Shown: positions 14,385 through 22,090 of the stretch, in pieces
How the letters are laid out: each line of letters begins with the position of its first letter
Position numbering within the stretch: position 1 is the stretch's first letter
Assembly (NCBI GenBank): GCA_051651645.1
Contig: JBOFSR010000070.1
Coordinates: 1-26,479, forward strand
Length of the DNA: 26,479 bases
Reading direction: 5' to 3'
DNA from: JBOFSR01 sp051651645
GTDB taxonomy: Bacteria > Spirochaetota > Spirochaetia > Treponematales > Treponemataceae
Position numbers and translations under genes: made by a program
Notes under the pieces: model-generated
Databases searched by the model: none
What the model saw: only the letters and a program-made list of their open reading frames with translations
What the model was told of the DNA's origin: nothing

Positions 14385-14792
14385 TTAAAATGAAGGAAAT
14401 TGTTCTTCTTGAGGCAGGACAACTTCCTCTTGTAGTGCAGTATTTTCAGCAAGTTTTTCATTATTAAAAAGCGGCCGACACTCAACGTGATCAGCTACAA
14501 TCAATATGCGTGAATGATTTTTTCCTTCAGAATCAGTCCAGCGATTTTGCTTTAAGCGACCAACAATCCTTACTCCACGACCCTTTAAGCAATTTTGTGC
14601 ACTAATGTCTGCAAGTTTGCCCCATGTTTCCACGTTAAAGAAAGAAACCTCTTTCTCAATAGATCCGCCTGTTTTGTAATTACGATTGGAAGCAATAGAG
14701 AAATTACAAACATGTGTGCCTTTTGTCGTCTCAGTAAAGTCAGGATTTCTAACAACATTGCCTTCAATAACAAGTGAATTTAAATTTTCCAT
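14385..14792 (-). CDS. Second single-stranded DNA-binding protein (SSB paralogue)
   Basis: The start is the ATG at 14792, preceded by AGGAG with six bases; a frame extending to 14855 would add 21 unlikely residues. The 135-residue product has an OB fold (MENLNSLVIEGNVVRNPDF, HVCNFSIASNRNY, FNVETWGKLADI, RWTDSEGKNHSRILIVADHVE) and a very short tail. The end, EEQFPSF, differs from the canonical acidic DDIPF tip seen in the copy at 9545, so partner binding may be weak. Short second SSBs in bacteria are often linked to competence or repair; here comEC is in the same window but not adjacent. A perfect 14-bp palindrome lies upstream and its own terminator follows. Confidence 0.9.
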   Translation of the reverse strand: MENLNSLVIEGNVVRNPDFTETTKGTHVCNFSIASNRNYKTGGSIEKEVSFFNVETWGKLADISAQNCLKGRGVRIVGRLKQNRWTDSEGKNHSRILIVADHVECRPLFNNEKLAENTALQEEVVLPQEEQFPSF

Positions 14793-14828
14793 AATACCAC
14801 TCCTATTATTTAATATTAATTGCAAACT

Positions 14829-14842
14829 GTTTTCGCGAAAAC
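14829..14842. promoter_or_regulatory. Perfect 14-bp palindrome upstream of the second ssb
   Basis: GTTTTCGCGAAAAC is self-complementary over all 14 bases and lies 36 bp before the ssb start. A TATAAA box (14860-14865, minus strand) upstream would put it in the early transcribed region. It is a good candidate repressor or operator site; the regulator is unknown. Confidence 0.5.
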
Positions 14843-14865
14843 AAACCATTAACATTTATTTTATA

Positions 14866-14887
14866 GAAGGAAAAGAATAAAATTCTT
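14866..14887 (-). terminator. Weak terminator-like hairpin after thrS
   Basis: AAGAAT-TTT-ATTCTT (14873-14887) followed by TTCC on the minus strand, about 20 bp after the thrS stop. The stem is short and AT-rich, and the T-run is poor. Confidence 0.3.
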
Positions 14888-14906
14888 GCAGTTTTAAAAT
14901 ATTTTT

Positions 14907-16652
14907 TTAAATTCCAACAAAGTGAGTTGTTATCTTCTCTTGTGCATAATCAATAAATTGTTGTATTGTCATTACTTGCTGCTCTCTTCCGTCTCGGAAT
15001 CGTACCGTAAGAGTGCCGTCATCCATTTCTTTTTGGCCAACAACCAGCATATACGGAATTTTTTGCATTTGTGCTTTACGGATTTTTGCATTTAATCGCT
15101 CATTATCCACGTCAGCACTCGACCGTATGCCAGCCTCTTTGAGCTTACGCTGAACAATTTGGGCATATTCGTTAAAAGACGGAACAACAGGGACAACAAT
15201 TGCCTGCATATAGCTAAGCCATGTGGGAAATGCGCCAGCAAAGTTTTCAAGCAAGATGCCAATAAATCGCTCAAGGGAGCCAAGCACCGCACGATGAAGC
15301 ATAACGGGTTGATGTTTAGCATTATCTTCTCCAACATATTCAACATTAAGTCGCTCTTTTGATGGCAACTGATAGTCAACCTGTACCGTACCACACTGCC
15401 AACCGCGCCCCAAAGCATCAACTAAAGTAAACTCGAGTTTTGGGCCATAAAAAGCCCCCTCGCCTTCTGCAATTTCATAGCTCAGCCCTGCAATTTCACA
15501 AGCACTTTTAAGGGCATTTTCTGCTTTATCCCATGTTGCATCATCACCGACGCGTAACTCTGGGCGTGTAGAAAACTTAACCCGAATTTTATCATCGGTA
15601 AAACCAAAATCTTTATACATATCTTTCAAAAGGTGAGCAAATTTTGTCACCTCGCTTGCAATTTGATCTTCAGTACAAAAAATATGGGCGTCATCTTGAA
15701 CAAAACCCCGAACGCGCATAATGCCATGCAAGGCACCACTGGCCTCGTTTCGTGTGCAAGAGCCAAACTCAGCCATTCGCAGCGGCAAATCTTTATAACT
15801 TTTAATGCCTTGCTTAAAAATCTCAACATGACCTGGGCAATTCATCGGTTTTAAGGCAAACAGGCGTTTTTCGCTTTCGGTGATAAACATATTTTCACGG
15901 TACTTCGCCCAATGGCCAGAGCGCTCCCAAAGAGATTGAGGCATAACGTGAGGAGTTTTCACCTCAACATAGCCGTCTTCACTAATCTTTGTTCGCACAT
16001 ATTCTTCAAGCAGCCGATACACAGTCCAACCATTGGGATGCCAAAAGACCTGACCAGGGTTTTCCTCATCAATATGGAAAAAATCTAAGTCCTTTCCGAT
16101 TTTGCGATGATCACGTTTTTCTGCCTCCGCAAGCATCTCAAGATGAGCTTTAAGATCAGCTGGTTTTTCCCATGCAGTTGCATAAATCCGTGTAAGCATG
16201 GGGCGTTTTTCATCGCCACGCCAGTAAGCTCCTGCAACTTTCATCAATTTAAATGCTTGAGCATTAATTTCTTTTGTATTTTGCACGTGAGGGCCACGAC
16301 AAAGGTCGGTAAAATCCCCTTGTGTAAAAATGCTAATTTGTTCTGTCTCCGGCAAATCATTAATTAATTCAAGTTTATAAGGTTCGTCTGCAAAAAGACT
16401 TAAAGCCTCTTGGCGAGAAATATTTTTTTTAATAAAGTCAGTATTACTCCCCAATATTCGTCGCATTTCCTTTTCGATAGCAGCAAAATCATCCTGCGAA
16501 ATAGGGCGAGGTAAATCAAAATCGTAGTAAAATCCATTATCAATTGCAGGACCAATAGCAACCTTTGTGCCAGAAAAAAGTTTTTTCACCGCCTCAGCCA
16601 TAACGTGAGCAGTACTGTGCCGAATAGTATCTAAATGGGGATTTGTTGCCAT
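14907..16652 (-). CDS. thrS: Threonyl-tRNA synthetase without the N-terminal TGS domain
   Basis: The 581-residue enzyme begins directly in the N2 editing domain with RHSTAHVMAEAV (His12, His16) and the later FTDLCRGPHV, which hydrolyse mischarged Ser-tRNA. The catalytic core has GHWAKYRENMF, MNCPGHVEIFKQ, MAEFGSCTRNEASGALHGIMRVRGFVQDDAHIF and GRGWQCGTVQVDY...LHRAVLGSLERFIGILLE. The anticodon domain follows (VVPVVPSFNEYA onward). Typical bacterial ThrRS is about 640 residues with a TGS (N1) domain before residue 60; that domain is missing and the start is fixed by AAGGAA before the ATG, so this is not a truncation error. Its promoter is at 16682-16710. It is convergent with nothing and lies upstream of the second ssb. 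Confidence 0.97.
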   Translation of the reverse strand: MATNPHLDTIRHSTAHVMAEAVKKLFSGTKVAIGPAIDNGFYYDFDLPRPISQDDFAAIEKEMRRILGSNTDFIKKNISRQEALSLFADEPYKLELINDLPETEQISIFTQGDFTDLCRGPHVQNTKEINAQAFKLMKVAGAYWRGDEKRPMLTRIYATAWEKPADLKAHLEMLAEAEKRDHRKIGKDLDFFHIDEENPGQVFWHPNGWTVYRLLEEYVRTKISEDGYVEVKTPHVMPQSLWERSGHWAKYRENMFITESEKRLFALKPMNCPGHVEIFKQGIKSYKDLPLRMAEFGSCTRNEASGALHGIMRVRGFVQDDAHIFCTEDQIASEVTKFAHLLKDMYKDFGFTDDKIRVKFSTRPELRVGDDATWDKAENALKSACEIAGLSYEIAEGEGAFYGPKLEFTLVDALGRGWQCGTVQVDYQLPSKERLNVEYVGEDNAKHQPVMLHRAVLGSLERFIGILLENFAGAFPTWLSYMQAIVVPVVPSFNEYAQIVQRKLKEAGIRSSADVDNERLNAKIRKAQMQKIPYMLVVGQKEMDDGTLTVRFRDGREQQVMTIQQFIDYAQEKITTHFVGI

Positions 16653-16681
16653 AACAGTTCCTTAAATCTTATTTTTTTACA

Positions 16682-16710
16682 ATCGTATCAATATAAACAA
16701 AAAAAGTCAA
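16682..16710 (-). promoter_or_regulatory. thrS promoter
   Basis: On the minus strand TTGACT (16705-16710), a 17-bp spacer and TACGAT (16682-16687), about 30 bp before the ATG, leaving a short leader with AAGGAA. Confidence 0.7.
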
Positions 16711-16787
16711 CAAAATACAATTTGTATACCGCAGTCTCAGCGTATCAAAGATGGCAACGGTTAAATCTATCTTTATGCAAAAAATAC

Positions 16788-16815
16788 TTGCTAGTTTTTT
16801 TCTTTTGAGTATAAT
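16788..16815 (+). promoter_or_regulatory. Promoter of the binding-protein-like gene, near-leaderless
   Basis: TTGCTA (16788-16793), a 16-bp spacer and a perfect TATAAT (16810-16815), then nine bases to the ATG at 16825. Expected leader is about three nucleotides; no Shine-Dalgarno is possible. Confidence 0.65.
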
Positions 16816-16824
16816 CTTCACTTA

Positions 16825-18171
16825 ATGAGAAAGCACAAGTACATAAGTCTTTTTTTTATTATTATTGCATCGACATCTCTTTTTGCAAAAGGAGCCAGAG
16901 ATAAAAAAAAAACTACGGGTGAGATAAAATTTATAAATGAAAGCCATGTATTAATTTTTGACAGTACACTGCCTGAGGCTACAGAAATACAACAAGGATT
17001 TGAGCAGGCGGCAAAAGATTTACAGTTCAAAGCTAGTTCAAATGACATTAATACAACAAAAGACACCTCAGTACTATTAGAACAGCTTACAAATAACGAT
17101 ACTAAGGGAATTATTTTTTTTACCCCCAACACGTATGCACAAAAAGCTATAACACATCCTGCAAATATCACCAATATCAATATTTATGGCAACGAAATAG
17201 AAAAAACCTTTGTGGGAGTGAGCATTGAGTCAAATATAGAAGAAACAGCCCGATTAATACTAGAAAGCACCTTGCATGTATCGAACGATCAATATGATTT
17301 TGCAATCATTAGCCCATCAACCCCAACGTATTACAGCACCGAACTTGAAAAATCAATTCGTAAACAGTATTCACTTTTGCGGAAAAAACACAGAAATGTC
17401 TCACTCGTAAAATCAAAAATCTACAAAAAGCAGGTAGTCGACCCTGCCACTGAATTTGCTGGCCTTATAAAAACATATCCAAAAATAAAAATAGTTGTTT
17501 GCGTGTATCCTCCTGATATTTTAGAAGTTGCAAAATATATTGAAACAAAAAATATGCAGGGAGCCATTTTTTTAGCAGGGCTTGCCGACAAAGAAACGGC
17601 TGAACCCTTTTTTGACAAGCAAATTATTTTTTCATACACAGAGAATATCCCCTTTAACACTGGCTATTTAGCAGGATATTTAAGTCGATTTTTTTTGCTG
17701 AATTCTATCGAAACTATAGAGGAAAAAGCTTTGACTGTAGAAAACTTAGGAATCGTTAATGTACGGCGTATAAGTAAAACTGCCATGGCTTTTTATCCGC
17801 CAACTATTTTTCATGGAGTTATTCCAACTGAGCCTGTAAAAGAGCTTTCTCCTATTCCAAATCAAGATGAAAGTGAACAAAACGATACAGACTCCGCACA
17901 AGACCTCGATAGCACCCTTGAGCCAATGCAAAATGACGAACTACAAGAAGCTGACACTGAAACTAAAACTACAGAGGATCAAAAACAAACGGAAAAAGTT
18001 GAACAAGAAACAAAAGATGAAAATAATTTTCTACCCAATCCTACAAATGACTTTATCATAAACGATTCGCTCTTTGAGGATCTTTTTGAAGACGCTCCTG
18101 ATGAAACAGATATCAATCCATCTGATATAATCGATCAAGAGCCAACAAATATTTTAGATGATATTTTCTAA
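16825..18171 (+). CDS. Periplasmic-binding-protein-like protein with long acidic C-terminal tail
   Basis: The 448-residue product has a Sec signal peptide (MRKHKYISLFFIIIASTSLFAKG) without a lipobox Cys. Residues about 40-330 look like a type I periplasmic binding fold of the LacI/ribose-binding kind: the HVLIFDSTLP strand, GFEQAAKDL, LLEQLTNNDTKGIIFFTPN, the mid-protein YDFAIISPSTPTYYSTELEKSIRK and VVVCVYPPDILEVAKYI-like (IVVCVYPPDIL). Residues about 335-448 are a low-complexity Asp/Glu/Gln/Thr-rich tail with few hydrophobics until IINDSLFEDLFED and a final ILDDIF. Such a tail is not usual for a binding protein and suggests a docking or disordered linker role. No ABC permease is adjacent, so transport is not shown. 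Start is near-leaderless. Confidence 0.75.
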   Translation: MRKHKYISLFFIIIASTSLFAKGARDKKKTTGEIKFINESHVLIFDSTLPEATEIQQGFEQAAKDLQFKASSNDINTTKDTSVLLEQLTNNDTKGIIFFTPNTYAQKAITHPANITNINIYGNEIEKTFVGVSIESNIEETARLILESTLHVSNDQYDFAIISPSTPTYYSTELEKSIRKQYSLLRKKHRNVSLVKSKIYKKQVVDPATEFAGLIKTYPKIKIVVCVYPPDILEVAKYIETKNMQGAIFLAGLADKETAEPFFDKQIIFSYTENIPFNTGYLAGYLSRFFLLNSIETIEEKALTVENLGIVNVRRISKTAMAFYPPTIFHGVIPTEPVKELSPIPNQDESEQNDTDSAQDLDSTLEPMQNDELQEADTETKTTEDQKQTEKVEQETKDENNFLPNPTNDFIINDSLFEDLFEDAPDETDINPSDIIDQEPTNILDDIF

Positions 18172-18201
18172 ATCATCTAAAAAGAAGTGTAGTGCCTTTG
18201 C

Positions 18202-18221
18202 TATTTAAATTATTTTAAATA
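18202..18221. terminator. AT-only inverted repeat between convergent genes
   Basis: TATTTAAA-TTAT-TTTAAATA is a perfect 8-bp inverted repeat between the stops at 18171 (+) and 18239 (-). A weak bidirectional terminator is possible, but the stem has no G-C pair. Confidence 0.3.
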
Positions 18222-18238
18222 CGATTAAGACTTTTGTT

Positions 18239-21200
18239 TTACCAATGAAATTTTAACTCAACAAAGGCTTTTGAAGCATCATCAAAAAGCGTTTTTCCCC
18301 CCGCAACATAAAAACGGCCATAGCGTCTATACGTGCTTGCAGGATTAGCAAAAGTTCCCAAAACTCTCGCCCCTAGCTTAAGCTGCCATTGCGGTGAAAA
18401 TCGAAGTCCAAAAGAAAGATTACCTTCCCATTGCATAGATGGAATAGACATTAAAAACTGTAACTCTGGCTCAAAAACACCTTGAACTTTATGCGTATTT
18501 ATAGCTTTTCCCGTAAGTTTTATTCCAGCAAGGTTATCAAATGGCCACGGTGTAAAAAAACCAATAATTTTTGTATTAAGAATTAATTTTGGCGAATAAA
18601 ATATGTGTATAAAAAAAGGATTGCTCCCTGGAATAGTAAATTTAAACTCCAAGGCACACTCTATATACGAACTATGCACCTTAGGCGAATACCGACTTCG
18701 ACTAGCATTAAGGTCAAGAAACATGTCATCTGTCATAATAAAGGCACACTCAAAGTTGATATGAAAAACCTCATTAACAGGGGCAAAAAGATCAATTCCC
18801 CCCACATAGCGTCGACCACGCCCATAGATAGGATCTTCTATGTCCCCTTCTGGTGAAAGATAAAACCCAAAAATATCATTTGGACTTCTATCTATAATTG
18901 AAAAAGCTGAAACCGATAACTGAGTTTTTCCAATATTAAATAAGGTGCGAAGGCCTCCTTCAAAAAACTTGTATGAAAGCGAATTTTCTGCAACTCGTTT
19001 TGTAAAATATTTTCCATAAATATCTACACTAGGCATTGGCATAAAAAATACTTGAAAATGCCCTAAATTATTGGGATAGTTTACCGTAAGATTAAACATT
19101 AAACTGCCCATTCGTAAGTCTTCTTCTGTTGAAGTTATTTTTGAGTCAATATATTTAGGATTAATTATATCAAGAGGACTATAAATCTCTGCAGTCCCAT
19201 ACCGCAGACGCTTTTTTCCTATCAGAATATCAATAATAGATGGCGAGAACTGAAACCAATATTCTCGCAACTCAAAATTAATTGTTTTGTTAGCACCCCA
19301 TTGCAATATAAATAAGCCAGTATTTTTTTGCTCAAAAGAAAAATTTCCCTCATAAACAGGACTCGATATATTGGCATATAAATCAAGGCCAATTTTGTAT
19401 TTGAATTTAAGATCTGAGCTTTCACCAAAAATATCTTGGCGAAAATTCATGAGTAAAAACGTAATATCGGTTATGTCTGTTATCGCAAAGTTTGAATTTA
19501 AAAGAGCATAGCCTTCCCCAAGAAATTTTCTTGAATTATACGTATCTTCTCTTTTTAATGACGGTGTTGTAACATCAACAAGATACTTGCTTTTCATTTG
19601 CAAGTCCGCCTCTTTTTCAAGAATTCTATCTAATTTATACAGTCCTTTTGCAAGCTCTTTTTCTACAGGACGAGTCTCCTTTTCTATTGCTTTAAGCTCC
19701 TTTTTTGCCTCAGAAACACGCTTGATTATCTGAGCATATTCAAGGATTTCCATATCAGGATCAAGCTCTTCAATGGGAGATAATTTACTCTCAAGCTCAG
19801 CAATTTTTGATTGAAGTTTAGTCGTTTCAGTTTGCCTTTTTAGAAAACTCTTCTCTGCTTTTTTAATAATAGCCGCATCAGCCACCATATTTGACTTAAG
19901 CTCATTTATTAGAGCCTCTATTTCATCAAGTTCATACTCAAGAGTGCTTTTTTCATCAAGAATGCTCTCCGCTTCAGCTTTAACTTTCTCATCTGAAACA
20001 ATATCCTCTTCAGCATCTTCTTCAGATTCCTCAGCTGTGTCCTCTCCTAATAAATTTGCAAGAGCTTCATCCAACTCTTTAATTTGAGCTTGTAGCTCAT
20101 CACTCTTACTCTGATTTTCTGCAATTTCTTGAACAATGGATTCTCTTTCTGCTAATATTTCATCATCAAAACCAGCTTCTTCATTGATCAAATCTAATTG
20201 CTCTTGAAGCTTTTCTATTTTTAAAATAATAGGTGCATTCTTTTTGGCAGCCTTTTCATTTTCTTTTAGTACTTTTGATGCTGTTTTCACGCTGGTTGCT
20301 TCATCAAACTCTTGCTGTTTTTCCCTCAAAATAGGAAGAAGATCATCAAGTATACGCTGAACTGCATCCAAAAAGATTTGTTGCTCTTCTTTTTTCTCTT
20401 GTATTGTCAGCATTTTGTTATCTGCCTGATCTTTGACCTTGAGCAGACGAATTTTATGTTTTTCACTAAAATTAAGCGTTGGTTCGATCTGTGGCTCAAC
20501 AACTAAGTTATGCAATCCCACTTTTTTATAAATCTCATTAAGATTTTCTTGTTCTCTTCTTAGTGCAGCTTCAGTTTTGCTTATATCCTTTTGAATTTTC
20601 TTTATATCTTTTTCAACGGAGGAAACAATTTTTTTTAATTCTTTATCTTCAGGATTTTCACTCAAGCTTTGTTGTACACTTTCTAACTCAAGCTGAGTAT
20701 TGGACAACATTTCTTTAAGACTATTTAAATCAGCCTGCTTTTCTGCAATACGCGTAGTGCTTACTTGAATCGCATTTTTTGTTTTAGGATCAATTTTTAC
20801 AACAGTTTCACCTATGTCTGCACCAGAGCTTGCATCCCCCAGCAAAGCATTGATAGCCGCCTCACTGAGCCCAGATTTTTTATAAACACTATCCCGATTT
20901 TTTATATCTTTTTCTAACGCTTTTTCTGCGGTCGCAACCATTTTTGTTGCATCCGCAATTGCCTTTTCAGCAGCCACAATAGCTTTTTTAAAATCACTAC
21001 TAATAGGATTATTAAGTATATTCTGACGTGCTGACTCCAATTCAAGCTGAGCATTTGTTAACGCTTCTTCAGCATCATCTAAATTATTTTGGCTTTGTAA
21101 AACGCGAAGCCTGCTTGCTTCAAGGTTCGCCTTAGTTTTTTTACTAACACCTTCTGCAGAGGTTGGAGCTTCAACTACGGTATCAACAACAATTTCATCT

Positions 21201-21562
21201 GTCCCAAGCTGTAAGTACAAACTATCAAGCTTTTGTTGTTCCTTCTCTAAAGTTGCTTGAGCCTTAAGCATTTCTTTTTCAGCTTTGACTAAGTCTTTTT
21301 CAGCTTTTGCAAATAACTTTTTTAACTCCTTATCATCGGGAGTCTGATCGAGCAATTCTACAAATTCTTCTGCAACAAGTTGTTTATCAAATAAATCTTC
21401 TTGAATCTCTGTAAAAAGTGCCATGGCCTTCTCAACGGCAGTGCGAGCGGCAATAATTTTTTTTTGTTCACTATTCTTTAATCCAGAAATATCTTGTGAG
21501 AAAGTAACAGAGTATATACTGATAAAAAATAGTATAAAAACTATCTTTTTAAAAAAGATCAT
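18239..21562 (-). CDS. Large periplasmic coiled-coil protein fused to an outer-membrane beta-barrel
   Basis: This 1107-residue protein has a signal peptide (MIFFKKIVFILFFISIYSVTFS). Residues about 30-660 are Glu/Lys/Leu-rich coiled coil, including four related units of 80-100 residues ending in a similar LYxxxG segment (near 116, 227, 346 and 460) and an acidic patch near 507-525. Residues about 675-1107 alternate hydrophobic and polar positions, with many aromatic strand ends, and contain IGKKRLRYGTAEIYSPLDIINP, a pattern seen in DUF1302-type outer-membrane barrels. The C-terminus FVELKFHW ends in an aromatic, as beta-barrel insertion signals do. It probably spans the outer membrane with a long helical arm in the periplasm. 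The exact function is unknown. Its ATG has only a weak ribosome site (GCGAG). It follows the ydbC-like gene by 111 bp. Confidence 0.85.
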   Translation of the reverse strand: MIFFKKIVFILFFISIYSVTFSQDISGLKNSEQKKIIAARTAVEKAMALFTEIQEDLFDKQLVAEEFVELLDQTPDDKELKKLFAKAEKDLVKAEKEMLKAQATLEKEQQKLDSLYLQLGTDEIVVDTVVEAPTSAEGVSKKTKANLEASRLRVLQSQNNLDDAEEALTNAQLELESARQNILNNPISSDFKKAIVAAEKAIADATKMVATAEKALEKDIKNRDSVYKKSGLSEAAINALLGDASSGADIGETVVKIDPKTKNAIQVSTTRIAEKQADLNSLKEMLSNTQLELESVQQSLSENPEDKELKKIVSSVEKDIKKIQKDISKTEAALRREQENLNEIYKKVGLHNLVVEPQIEPTLNFSEKHKIRLLKVKDQADNKMLTIQEKKEEQQIFLDAVQRILDDLLPILREKQQEFDEATSVKTASKVLKENEKAAKKNAPIILKIEKLQEQLDLINEEAGFDDEILAERESIVQEIAENQSKSDELQAQIKELDEALANLLGEDTAEESEEDAEEDIVSDEKVKAEAESILDEKSTLEYELDEIEALINELKSNMVADAAIIKKAEKSFLKRQTETTKLQSKIAELESKLSPIEELDPDMEILEYAQIIKRVSEAKKELKAIEKETRPVEKELAKGLYKLDRILEKEADLQMKSKYLVDVTTPSLKREDTYNSRKFLGEGYALLNSNFAITDITDITFLLMNFRQDIFGESSDLKFKYKIGLDLYANISSPVYEGNFSFEQKNTGLFILQWGANKTINFELREYWFQFSPSIIDILIGKKRLRYGTAEIYSPLDIINPKYIDSKITSTEEDLRMGSLMFNLTVNYPNNLGHFQVFFMPMPSVDIYGKYFTKRVAENSLSYKFFEGGLRTLFNIGKTQLSVSAFSIIDRSPNDIFGFYLSPEGDIEDPIYGRGRRYVGGIDLFAPVNEVFHINFECAFIMTDDMFLDLNASRSRYSPKVHSSYIECALEFKFTIPGSNPFFIHIFYSPKLILNTKIIGFFTPWPFDNLAGIKLTGKAINTHKVQGVFEPELQFLMSIPSMQWEGNLSFGLRFSPQWQLKLGARVLGTFANPASTYRRYGRFYVAGGKTLFDDASKAFVELKFHW
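20165..21448 (-). repeat. Four diverged tandem protein repeats inside the coiled-coil/barrel gene
   Basis: Units lie at residues about 39-120, 149-232, 269-350 and 369-466 (21448-21203, 21118-20867, 20758-20513 and 20458-20165). Units 2 and 3 share QLELES and units 1 and 3 share DDKELKK/EDKELKK. Each ends with SLYLQLGT, SVYKKSGL, EIYKKVGL or LINEEAGF. Starts are about 100-120 residues apart. Unit 4 is the most diverged. Confidence 0.65.
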
Positions 21563-21673
21563 GATTTATCTCGCATAATTTTAATTTTCCATCATTTATA
21601 AATAAAAATAGGACTTATCATGTTTTTTATCGGTATAAATAAAATATCTATTAATAAATAAATAGAATAATTA

Positions 21674-21898
21674 CTATAATTTTCCAGAAGACAAAATTTT
21701 ATTCAACGATTCTAATTCCTCTTTTGTAAAAGTAATGCCCTTGCCCATTTTTTTATGATCAGCAGACCAACTACGAATATCAAATTTTGCATCTCGCCCA
21801 CCCCAAGAAACCAAGTTTAGTTCCATTTTCCAACCATTTTTTGATTCAGAGATAACTCCTAAATGTTCTTTGATTTCAAAAGAAAACTCTTCTGCCAT
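21674..21898 (-). CDS. PC4/YdbC-like single-stranded nucleic-acid-binding protein
   Basis: The 74-residue protein matches the YdbC/PC4-like family in length and pattern: MAEEFSFEIKEHLGVIS, then GWKMELNLVSWGGRDAKFDIRSWS, DHKKMGKGITFTKEEL and a C-terminal amphipathic helix LESLNKILSS. Relatives are homodimeric proteins that bind single-stranded DNA or RNA and are annotated as transcriptional coactivator p15-like. The ATG at 21898 follows AAAGGAG. It has its own promoter and is upstream of the barrel-fusion gene on the same strand; a shared message is possible, since I see no terminator in the 111-bp gap. Confidence 0.85.
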   Translation of the reverse strand: MAEEFSFEIKEHLGVISESKNGWKMELNLVSWGGRDAKFDIRSWSADHKKMGKGITFTKEELESLNKILSSGKL

Positions 21899-21954
21899 TT
21901 GCTAACTCCTTTAACCAACTTTTTTTAAGCATTTGAACAATAATTTTGCAAGGC

Positions 21955-21983
21955 AGTCTAGCACAAAAAACTCAATTTTGCAA
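21955..21983 (-). promoter_or_regulatory. Promoter of the PC4/YdbC-like gene
   Basis: On the minus strand TTGCAA (21978-21983), a 17-bp spacer and TAGACT (21955-21960), the latter preceded by TGC as an extended -10. Predicted leader is about 50 nt and includes the AAAGGAG site. Confidence 0.6.
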
Positions 21984-22090
21984 CTATTTAATACGTAGGC
22001 TACCTTAAAATAATTTTTATCTTATTTTTTTCCTTGTTTTGTCGATAATAATAATATCTTATTTTTTAGGTATAAAACTAGTTATTTAAA

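Noticed and set aside
14793..14855. Longer N-terminus for the second SSB
   Set aside because: AGGAG before 14792 and the OB-fold start at MENLNSLVIEG decide for the shorter form; the extension covers the palindrome.
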